Part shown: positions 33,092 through 42,550 of the stretch, one piece after another
Layout: each line of letters starts with the position of its first letter
How positions within the stretch are numbered: position 1 is the stretch's first letter
DNA from: Viola odorata
Taxonomy: Eukaryota; Streptophyta; Magnoliopsida; Malpighiales; Violaceae
Reading direction: 5' to 3'
Length of the DNA stretch: 64,000 nucleotides
NCBI GenBank assembly: GCA_963691705.1
Contig: OY829542.1
Coordinates: 49,083,002-49,147,001, forward strand
The notes under the pieces: generated by a model
The model's database searches: none
Told to the model about the DNA's origin: nothing
Seen by the model: the letters and a program-made list of their open reading frames with translations, nothing else
Position numbers and translations under genes: made by a program

Positions 33092-33418
33092 ATGAATCCT
33101 GCAGAGAAGCAAGCGATGATCCAATTCATGTCTGACATTGATGCCCATATTGAAGATGATGATGTCCAGCTAGAGCACAAACGACTGCAGATGACGACTG
33201 ACATCGAACGACTGAAAGCGAGGAAGGGAACTCTAGAACCGTTGAAGGCTGGGATCTTCGTTGAAGATGATAGTGGTGAAGGTTGTGAGGCCATTGACGC
33301 CATTGGTGTCTCCATCAACCACTTGTGTGCACTCATTGCTCACCAGGAGCACAAGTTGGATGTGTTGAGGTTGGCACTGAAGACTGCTAGGCCTTTGGGG
33401 AACTTAATGGGTTTGTGA
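33092..33418 (+). CDS. Small helical accessory ORF of mariner-like element 2
   Basis: An uninterrupted ORF of 108 aa starting MNPAEKQAMIQFMSDIDAHI. It is acidic, with heptad-like Leu/Ile spacing (LEHKRLQMTTDIERLKARKG) and a Gly/Asp linker (EDDSGEGCEA), so two helical segments are likely. I recognise no family. It lies about 1.08 kb beyond the transposase stop (34501), on the opposite strand, with its own TATA box. The small ORF of element 1 is similar in length, start and position but not clearly homologous. The intact frame inside an otherwise broken element is noteworthy. Confidence 0.5.
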   Translation: MNPAEKQAMIQFMSDIDAHIEDDDVQLEHKRLQMTTDIERLKARKGTLEPLKAGIFVEDDSGEGCEAIDAIGVSINHLCALIAHQEHKLDVLRLALKTARPLGNLMGL

Positions 33419-34500
33419 ATTCTTTGTCTGGGATTCCTACCCTTGATTAGGTTGTAGTTTGTTTTAAAATTATCATTTGATGGTGTTACTCTTTTAAGTA
33501 ATGTATCTTTTCAATCGTTTGTTCTGAACTTGTTGAATATCAATATTGTTATTTTCATGTGTTCATGTTAATCCTTTAATTGTTTCACTTATTTATTTCA
33601 TTGATGGATGTGGAAAATAACTTAGAAACATAGGGAAATTAGTGTATGTGCCAAATTGATTATGGACAGAGGGAAATGAGATAATGTGAAAAAACAAAAA
33701 CGGAGGAAAATTGGTTATGAAACAAATTAAATTGAGTGCATGTGCAAGATTGTTTAGATGATGTGAGTAATTTCTGGAGAATTGACCAAAACAGGGGATT
33801 GTCTTGATGATGTGAGTAATTGAGGGAATTTCATCAAAACAGGCAAATTAGATTGTGAGTAATTGAGGGAATTTGATCAAACCATGGCAACTTAGATTAT
33901 GTATGTAATTGAGGACAATTGATCAAAACAAGGGATTGTCTGCTCTAATGTGAGTCGTTAAGGGAAGTTGATCAAAACAGAGGAAGCTAGATGTTGTCCA
34001 ATATTTATGGAAATATTATGGGAACAAACTCACAATAGAACACTAACTTAAGTAATTCAACCACTTTCTATTTCTTTCCTTACAAAATGTGTAATTACAA
34101 CTCCATTTAGTCCCTAATTCCTGCACAAACCAAAAGGAGTATATGTATACAAAATGCACATTACACAATGCACTACAAAATCTATACATTGATGGATGGC
34201 ATAAATCCAGCAATGACAACATTGTGGCCAAAATAAACTACAAATATTTGGAGCTCCAGTACAAAATAGAAGATCATAATCAAATCATACATCTTCAAAT
34301 CTTCAATCAACTGCAAAATATTGTATTCCAACTGGATCTCGAGCACAGAAGATAAGTTCATAGCCTTACAATATTCACATACAAAATCTTGTATTCCAAT
34401 AGAAGTTCCTGTAAAGAAAACCAAAATCTCACATTACTTACCAAACTAATCAAAAGCAATACACAATCCCAACACAATGGCAAAAATAACCTTATAGATG
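33419..34500. other. Non-coding interior of mariner-like element 2
   Basis: A motif GAGTAATTGAGGGAATTTGA with variants recurs four to five times between about 33760 and 33985 as an irregular direct repeat. No coding region is supported. Confidence 0.5.
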
Positions 34501-37500
34501 TCATGGAGAGACATGAGCCAATGCATTAGCATAAATTTCTGGGCAGCATTGCAATGTTGATGGTAAAGCATCCAACCTTTCAAGTGCATCCTTTTTTATG
34601 TGGGGAATCTTGTAAATGTTTGAATCGAGCCCTTTTAAGACCTCAATCATGCGTGTCTGTAGTGTTAGGAAGATGTAATTGCTTTTCTTGACTGAAAATG
34701 ATTGGTATGCTTCCTCAACAGACGCAACCAACTGAACAATATTCTTTGGACACTCTTTGCTTTGCAGTGATTGAAGTGCTCTGAAAAATTCTAAATCTAA
34801 CACGTTCAGATTAGGAGAGTTAGGAGGCTGACAAACTAGAGACACATTCAATCCACTTTCCTCAATTGCATACAAAAATTCAACATCATCAATGTGAATA
34901 TGGGTCTTCGCATTGTCTTGTTGAATAAAAATTGGGTCCACGATACTCTCCCTAGCCCACGTATTGGCTATAGCTGGTAATACCTTCCAAATCAGAAACT
35001 CCCTAATGATATTTCTTGTAATATTAGCAATAGGTTTAACCTCAATTGTACCACGTGACCTGTTTTGACTCTATCTAATAGCAGCAACATTTTCAACTAG
35101 AGGGAATACCCCAATTTTTCCATCAAATGTGCAAAGGCCATTAGAATCATACCTTGGCCTCGCAACTGCGGCTATGAACATGACTTTAGGAATGAAATGA
35201 GAGTTTTTAACGGTTCTTACTGGATCATCCTCGCAGGCGATGAGATAATAATTCTGTGATTTCTAGATCATGTAAGACCATTTCTCGTCGATGTGGACCA
35301 TGTTCTACATGTGCTTGAATGTTGGATGAAGTGGTAATGACGTTGGGACAAAACTGGATAGGCAATGATTGATCCTTGAGGTGCGATTGTCCGGTGTCAA
35401 TGCCGATTTTACAGAATTCATGTGGCGCCTAATGGTTCCTATCGCACCCCTTTTTTGGATTTTTCCTAATGCGACGCGGGTTTGGGACTAGATGTGAGAC
35501 GAAATCAGACTCATCTCACATGATGCAATGAAGTCGCCACCCTAATTTTGTTTCTAGGTTTAGGGAATCTAATGTCATGGCATGAAAAATAAAAGTGTTA
35601 AGGCAAAGTGGGTCTGAACCCGAGAACAACGGTTCGGGGTCGTATCATGGATTCGGGAAGGTGTTAGGCACCCGAGTCACATCCTAAAAAGGTTACCGGA
35701 GAAAAGAGGTGTTTTATATCATGCTTGAAAAATAAAAAGTCCTAATTAAGTGATCATGCCCAACAGATGTAGTAAATCTAATTATTTCTAAATAATGGTG
35801 CATATGATTATAAAAACGTTAAAATAAATAAAAGGGAGAGAACATGTACTTTGTTGGAAAGACGCGTGTTGATTTACCTATAAAATGAGATTGTTAGTAA
35901 GAGTGATAAATAATTGAGAAAAAACAGATAAATATTTAACGAATCATTGCATACTAGACAATTTTAACGATTTCAAAGCAAGCGAAAGTAATTATTTAAG
36001 CATCTAGAACATGCGAACATAATTAATTACATGGCATAAGCATACGATAAATCAGCGAAAAAAGAGGAAGAAAAAAATTCATGACGAGCGGAAATTGGGC
36101 TCGGCCTAGTGGGCAGAAAATGGTCCCCATCAGCTGGCCCAATACAGCACAGCCCGCTGGGCTGACTGTCTGCGTAGGCCTCAGCTCATGCCTCACTCCC
36201 TCGCTGGGCCAAACGGCTCAGCTTTTCCCACGCTTGGGCGTCTAGCGCCCAAGCTTTCTTCTCCCACACTGGGCCCAAGTGGCCCAGCTTCCTTTTCCAC
36301 ACACGCGGGCATCACGCCCGTGTCCTTCTTCTTGGGCCAGCCTTGGCCCAAGATTAATTAGAACAAGGAGCCAACGGCTCCACTGTTCACCATCTCTTTC
36401 CTTGCGTCGCTGGCGCCATTGTCGGCGACCCAGGAAGAAATCGTCCACCATTATGGCCCAAAATTGGCCAGAAAAATCCTTGTACATGTAGCAACTTGTA
36501 TATACCATTACAGCAGGAAGATTAAGCTTAAAACAGTGTAAATTAATTCAAAAAAGATTAAAACCAAATAAATAAAAAGTTCAAAATTGGCATGAATTGG
36601 CCAAGGATTAAGTAAACTAAAACACTTTAATTATTCTATATATCACATATAACTTATTTAAAATCAAAACGGACATTTTTCTCATTAAAATACAAACAAA
36701 CGGATTTTTTTTAAAAAAAAGGGCTAAAAACAAGCAAGAAAGAAAAAGTTTAACTGGGAGTAAGGTTGAAGTAGGCAGCCGTTCGTGTCAGTGAACCGGC
36801 GCTAGAGAGGGAGAAAGTATTTTTGTTGAATGAGCAAGGAAAAATGAGCGCGCGAGCTTGCTATTTATAGGGAATTTTGGCGAGTAGATTTTGGCGACGA
36901 GCTGCGCGTGGTAGCGGAGCTTGGAGCGTGGGCCGGAGCAGTGCAACGATGGGACATAGTGTTGATCTCTTTGGGACGACGAACGAGGCTAAATGGGAGG
37001 AGTAAGATCGATGCTCTGGTTCGCTTTAGCTCCTGCGCAGACAAGGTGGTGGAGTTTGCATGGTGACGTGGTAATTAAGTGAGTCAACCAGATCAATGGT
37101 TAGGATCATACTTTGACTCTCCCTTTGATTTTCTGGTTCGAGCTAGCAGTACGAGCAATTTTGCCTGAAAATGAACGAAAAAACTCGATCCAAAATTACT
37201 AGAATGCAACATGAAATAAACTAAGATAAATAACATACAGTGGGTGACGAAAAGTTCGTCGTACCTATTTTAAAATTCGCTTATAAGCGACACAAGTTCG
37301 AGTGGAAAAGAAAAATGCTAAAATAAAAAATTGAACAAAACGCCATGGGATAGCGCGAGTTAGAAAAATAATAAAAAATAAGTAGCCTATGTGCGAAATT
37401 TTCCGACTCTCAATTTTGAGAATTTTACTTGGAACCTATACGAGTTCGAACGGGAAAAGCGATAAAAACGCAAAAAAGTTATGAAATAAAATTTAAAATG

Positions 37501-38160
37501 ACATTAAGCGTAAAAATAAACATCAGTTGGACGAAAATAAACTGACGTATGATTTTTAGCAAGTTGATGCTTGAAATGAGAAAATATTTGATGATGAAAA
37601 ATAAAAAGTTAAAAATCGGGTAGCAACAGTTCCATTCTTCAATTTAGTAGACATGTATTTCCTTGACACATCGAGGGTAAAGGCGAGATGCCTGATGGTT
37701 GTCCTCGACCTCAAAGGTATATCGCGAATCCTTTCCAAATCGAATTCAATTCTCTTCCGACCACAATTTTTCACTCGATAATTTATAGTGCTAGTGTTGC
37801 CTGACTCCGTTTCCCGTTTCCACAGCCTCTGGATTGCTCGCATGTGAACCCCTAACATAACGGCTACCTCCCTCGTTGCGCTTCTCTTCAAGATCCTATT
37901 TTTTCGTCTCTCCAAAAGGAGTTTATATGCATTCAATCGTTCGGCGTTGGTTAGTTCTTTCCTGCATTGCAAGCCTTCATATCCCAATTGCGAGCCTTGC
38001 GGTGCCTCGTTCAAGTCTGGAATGCTGGTAGGTTGATCAACCTCCTCATCGCGGACAATCGTCTGATTTTAGGTGTCTACATTACCAGAACAATCCGGCA
38101 AAAAATCTTCCAGGCTAGGCCAATCGCTTATAGGGGATTCAGGACTGCCTGGTGATTGAT
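34501..38160 (-). pseudogene. Mariner-like transposase, DD39D, split by solo LTR
   Basis: The N-terminal part (38160-37634) includes IPDLNEAPQGSQLGYEG and the helix-turn-helix REVAVMLGVHMRAIQRLWKR. The catalytic part (35434-34501) includes HIDEKWSYMI (D1, near 35300), FIQQDNAKTH (D2) and SPNLNVLD (D3), with 39 residues between D2 and D3. A 2189-bp LTR (35440-37628) interrupts the codons between the DNA-binding and catalytic regions; the flanks fit in frame once one copy of GTTCC is removed, so the gene was continuous before that insertion. In-frame stops occur near the N-terminus, just before D1, just after D1 and in the central part. It is inactive. Confidence 0.85.
35440..37628 (-). mobile_element. 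Solo LTR inserted in the mariner transposase
   Basis: GTTCC flanks the insertion at 35435-35439 and 37629-37633. On the minus strand the insert begins TGTTGCTACCC and ends GGGGTGCGATA. TG start and 5-bp duplication are LTR-retrotransposon traits; the CA end is altered to TA. At 2.2 kb it is long for an LTR and has no gag-pol, so a solo LTR of a Ty3-type element is the likely reading. It contains a repeat-rich G+C patch at 36100-36460 (TGGCCCA/TGGGCC words), where ORFs on both strands are probably spurious. Confidence 0.8.
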
Positions 38161-38620
38161 TTAGGTAGGGTAGTAAAGAATCCATTCGTAAATAGTGACT
38201 GGGATTTATAGGAGAAGATACGATTTCAATTTGAAAGAAGAGGGAGATTGGAATTTAAAAATCATACTTCATTTGAAACTAATTTAGGTTATTAAGGAAG
38301 GAGGGAAACGATTTGAAAATGATTTTTTGTCAAAATTTTGAAAGAAATTGGGCGGGCTAGGGTTGAAGTGGATTCAATTTTTTGAAAGAAATTGGGTGGG
38401 AAGAGAGAATTTGGCGTAGAAAGGGAACCACGAAAAAGGGGAAGATGAAGGATAAGCGATGGTTTCGCTGAGGCCTAAAATTGTTACCGTTGGAGTTGTG
38501 AGTCCCACCGATACAAAATGACAAAAAATTAAGCTTCGTCGGATGGTACTGTTCAACCCTTAAAAATCGTGATTCCGGATAGAGTACTATATACCGAGAA
38601 ATTAATTGCATTACTAGTAG

Positions 38621-39077
38621 GGATGACAATGAAATAAAGCCGAGTTGGTCTTTGACATGCATCTTTAAATTTGGACTATCCCAGCCTCGTTATCTAGGCA
38701 GGCCGGACTCTACGTGTTAAGGTGAGTAACAAATAAGACATGCGGGTCTCTCTAATTTACTTCCCATTTACCTATCTCGTCTGCTCCATACTTTTTATAA
38801 AAAAATGCTAAATATTTAATGAAAATTCAATCGTACGTTAATGTAAAGTTAGTTTCAATAACAAAACAAAAATAATGACAACAAAAAAACCAATTAAAAA
38901 CTGTACATTATCACTCAGTTTGCTCGTGTGGATAGAGACTTTTTAAAGGACGTGTCGGGTACAATACGGGTCCACCTGAGCCTCGACCCGCCGCGTGACC
39001 CGGTCAAATTGAAGCGAGTAATACCATGTCGGGTAAATACCGGAATAATTCAGGTACCTGGGATTAAATTGCCATCC
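38621..39077. mobile_element. Decayed hAT-type MITE
   Basis: GGATGACAAT at 38621 is mirrored by ATTGCCATCC ending at 39077. The interior has CGGGT/ACCCG-rich words. GGATGGCAAT-type ends are common in plant hAT MITEs. No 8-bp duplication was found, so the ends are tentative. Confidence 0.4.
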
Positions 39078-40125
39078 TTGTCGGTCAATTCATCACCTTA
39101 TGCCCTATGGAGCGGTTTCGTTAAAGTAAGGAAAGCAAACGAGACTTGGTAAAAAGCTTGGCATAAATGGCGCGCCCGTGATGGGAATATTAGGTCAAAT
39201 TTGGTTGTTAAATAAGAGACGGGGAAAATATTATAGGGACTGATATTTATGACCCCAAACTTTGATTCCTAACGTTTCCCTATATTTGAAAATTATAACG
39301 GAACATTAAAAAAATAATTTTTTATATTAAAATATTATTAAAAATAAAAATTCAAAAAAAATATAAAAAACAGAAAATGGATATTAATTTTCTTATGATA
39401 ATATTTTTGAATAATTAAAAAATAATAAAAACAAGAGAAAGTAAGAAATTATAAAAATAAAAGAAAATAAACATAATAGATAAAAATTCAAAAAATTACA
39501 TAAAAATATTAAAAATTCATAAAAAATATATAACGAATTTTAAAAAATTACAAAAAAATTAAGTAACTAACTTATTCGTAATAACTAATTAATTTTACAA
39601 TGAATATTGTATTTGGAATGCCGTAAAGAAAAATAGTAGGTTTTAATTCCTTTTATTCGCTTAGAATATCTTCACATGTGAATAGATCCATATTATCCTT
39701 TGACTAAACTTAAAATGGATACTCCAATATTTTAAATAATTTCCATTCACAAATTACGGAAAAGTGATGTGAATATTTTTAATACCATTCACTGTTTTCG
39801 AAATCTGATTTGAGTATTGTACAGCTTTTCCCACCTTGGAAATTCTACGTCAGACGCGTGACACGCGGCGAATTCCTAACACGTGGTATCACTAGTTCGG
39901 TACAGCCCAACCTAATCTCATTAAAACCCCGACTCCATGTCTTAAATCCAGCCCAACTACCATGATGGGTAACCATTAAAACCCACAGCTTCCAACTTGT
40001 TCCTCTGCTACGCAACTCCACATGTATCCTGGTCCCCACCCTACTTGGACTGCTCAGATCCAAAAAATCTTAAAACCCACCTCATGATTGATCAATGAAG
40101 TCACCAATACCAAACCATTCATTGT
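39078..40125. other. Intergenic, A+T rich
   Basis: No gene recognised. 39240-39600 is very A+T rich and resembles part of the element at 27641-28285. Confidence 0.5.
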
Positions 40126-40133
40126 TATATAGC
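40126..40133 (+). promoter_or_regulatory. TATA box of the LTPG gene
   Basis: TTATATAG lies about 75 bases before the ATG at 40203; a CACCAATACC (CCAAT-like) word lies ~25 bases upstream of it. Confidence 0.5.
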
Positions 40134-40202
40134 AAGCAAGCAACAACCCCATTCCATAGTCCCATTCCAAGAAAATCAAGAAAGTAAATCAAGAAAATCA
40201 AG

Positions 40203-42046
40203 ATGAGCACGAGAGGGATTGGAAAATCGAGTAATGTGGTGTGTTTGTTGTTGGTGTTGTTGTTGGTGATATGCGGTGGCGGTGGTGTGATGGGTGATAA
40301 GGGGGAGAGTATAACTGAGGAGTGTAGTAAACAGTTCCAGAATGTGATGACATGTCTGAGTTTCGCAACAGGGAAAGAGGCTGTGCCATCGAAAAGCTGC
40401 TGTGAATCGATTGGAGATATTAAGGGCAGTGACCCGAAATGCTTGTGTTTCATACTGCAGCAGGCTCATAATGGGAGTGATAAGATCAGGAGCTTAGGCA
40501 TCCAAGAACAGAAGCTCCTTCAACTCCCTTCTGCTTGCAAACTCCAGAATGCCAGCCTCGCCGACTGCCCCAGTAAGTACTCTCGTCAACTTTCACCGAC
40601 TCGAACCCATAACTTCGATACATGTGTATCTTAGCACTTTCAATTTTGAAAATTTAACACATTTTAGTATGTATGATAAGAGATCGTTTGAACTTAATGA
40701 AGATTAAAGAAAACTGCTAAGGTAGTTTTGTTATTTGGGTTTTTTTTAATAAATTAATTAAAGAGAAGTTGAGAGAAACTAAATAGTGGTTGTTGAGTTG
40801 TTCTCGATTATTAATTGATTGTACGACATAGTAGCATATCATGTTGGATATAAATCTAGGCATATACTATGTGCTTCAAATTAAAGCCCCAAAATCTTAT
40901 AAGAACAGCGATATATTTATATAGCACAGTTGGTTCTAATCAATGTAGGTTATAGGCTGGATTCATAATTTCGAGATATGTATAATATATGTATACTCTA
41001 CAGTTTTAAAACTGATCGCTACTAGTTAAGTTGACTTGATCGGCTACCCTTTGATCTTTTGGTGTCAATTAAGTAGTAGATACTGAAGACGCGGCCCTAG
41101 CTAGCTACCACATGCATGCAAGCTTTTAGTTGAGAAATACAAATTCGTTAAAAAAAGAGGGTTTATTTGCTCGATCCTTTCTGTTTTTTTCCACCATAAA
41201 TTTAATAAATAAATTGTTTCTCGTCGGAAGCATATCATTTGACACTCTACTTAGAAACAGTGTTGAGATATTTTGTCCAACCAAAAACGAAACAATTGTT
41301 AAAATGACCATAGTTTCTCCCTTATCTAATTTTTCTGCTAGGTAGGTAGGTAGGAGTAAAACTTGGGTGGATCATGATCTACTTACATCATGATGTAGGA
41401 TGATGACACGTGTCCAAAAGTGTCAAGAATAGTGATATTCTAGCACTATTTGGGGCACGTGTCATCATTTTAGATCATGATGTAGGTAGATCATGATCTA
41501 CTCAAATTTTTTCCGGTAGGTAGTGTCAGTCTAAAATTAGTGAGTTAACTATTGACGATATTTAATCGGTAATATTATAATAATAATTAATAATTAATAA
41601 AAAATTGTCCTCATTTATCCGAAGAGGGGTACTAATTAGTATGTAGTAATCAACTGAGCGCGACATTAATTTTGTCCTCTCAATATCACCAAAAAAAAGA
41701 AGATTAAGGAGATCGTAATTTAATTAACTCGGTAGTCGTTACAAGTTACAACTAGCCTGTTTTTGAGTTGTTTTTTTCATTAATTTAACCATGATTGTTG
41801 TTTTTGCTTAAATTAACAGCGGTTCTTGGCTTGGCTCCTAACTCCCCGGATGCCGCCATTTTCACAAACGCTCCAACCACAGCAGCGCCATCAACCGGTA
41901 AGACGACACCAGCAACGGCATCAGCAAAAGATACCTCCAGTTCTGCAACCAAGAACGGACCTTACCTTGCCGCCACGGCCTCTCTGATGATTGTTGCAGC
42001 CATCTTTCTCCATACTTCGTCTGTTGGATCTGCCTTCTACATTTAA
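40203..42046 (+). CDS. GPI-anchored non-specific lipid transfer protein (LTPG)
   Basis: Two exons in phase, 40203-40572 and 41820-42046, give 198 aa. Residues ~10-30 are a signal peptide (VVCLLLVLLLVICGGGG). The lipid-transfer domain shows the eight-cysteine pattern C...C...CC...CLC...C...C: EECSKQ, VMTCLSF, SKSCCES, PKCLCF, SACKLQ and ADCP. After it come LGLAPNSPDAAIFTNAPT, a Thr/Ser/Ala-rich linker and a hydrophobic C-terminus (LIVAAIFL-like MIVAAIFLHTSSVGSAF), which fits a GPI-attachment signal. Family members bind lipid at the cell surface and support cuticle wax or suberin export. The 1.25-kb intron contains a palindromic MITE. Start chosen as the first ATG, giving a proper signal peptide. 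Confidence 0.9.
41353..41514. mobile_element. Palindromic MITE in the LTPG intron
   Basis: GATCATGATCTACTTACATC followed by ATGATGTAGGATGATGACAC on the left is mirrored on the right by GTGTCATCATTTTAGATCAT and GATGTAGGTAGATCATGATC, so most of the ~162 bp folds on itself. GGTAGGTA(G) flanks it at 41345-41353 and 41515-41523, an 8-9 bp target duplication in keeping with hAT or Mutator types. The left flank is already a GGTA repeat, so the duplication length is uncertain. Confidence 0.75.
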
Positions 42047-42550
42047 TTAGCTAGCTTTATCGTTCATCGCCTAACGGTCGCCGTCAAGAGTAAAGCGTCT
42101 GCTCCTCTTGTATTAATTAGTATTATTTTCCTAAGACTTAAACTTAAGTTCTTTGCTTAATTATCCTTGTAATCCTGTTTAATTCCATGCAACCCTGCAC
42201 CATGTTTAATTTTCCTCGTGATTCCCTTATTGTAAGCAGAGCTGAACACAATTATATATAATCCCCTGGTTTAATCTACTTAATTCTACAAGTTTGGTGC
42301 ATGAAACAACATTCTACTAGTCGCCAAGATGCGAAAATTCCTGCCTAATAAAACCATGCACAGATTTCGAATTAATTACCGATACAGCTGCTTTAATATG
42401 TCAACCTTAATTACCAATCTTATGAAACAATCCAAAATCAAATCAATCATCAAGCAGAAGGAAAAAGGAATGAAGATGTACTGTTAAAGTTAATAATACC
42501 TTTCATGTCCAAAATACCTAAGAGATCATTTTTACTGCCTAACTTGTTAG
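42047..42550. other. 3' regions of convergent LTPG and YTH genes
   Basis: The two genes end about 500 bp apart and face each other; this stretch holds their 3' UTRs. No other feature recognised. Confidence 0.6.

Larger units (their letters stand above)
31628..38584 (-). mobile_element. Mariner-like element 2 (large, nested)
   Basis: The left end CTCCCTCCGGCTCG follows TA at 31626-31627. The right end is the inverse of CTCTATCCGGAATC, with TA at 38585-38586; the two agree at the CTC and TCCGG positions but the right end has decayed. The transposase lies on the minus strand (from ~38160 to 34501) and is interrupted by a solo LTR (35440-37628). The left part contains plus-strand coding-like sequence with DLNxxP motifs (31930-32420) and a small ORF with a TATA box (33092-33418). 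Alternatively two mariner-like elements in opposite orientation may have fused here. Confidence 0.55.

Noticed and set aside
36242..36508. Opposing ORFs in a G+C-rich patch of the solo LTR
   Set aside because: Both strands are open because of TGGCCCA/TGGGCC repeats; no homology and no start context.
37967..38155. Plus-strand 62-aa ORF near the mariner N-terminus
   Set aside because: It is antisense to the transposase N-terminal coding sequence, which has the helix-turn-helix and IPDLNEAP motif.
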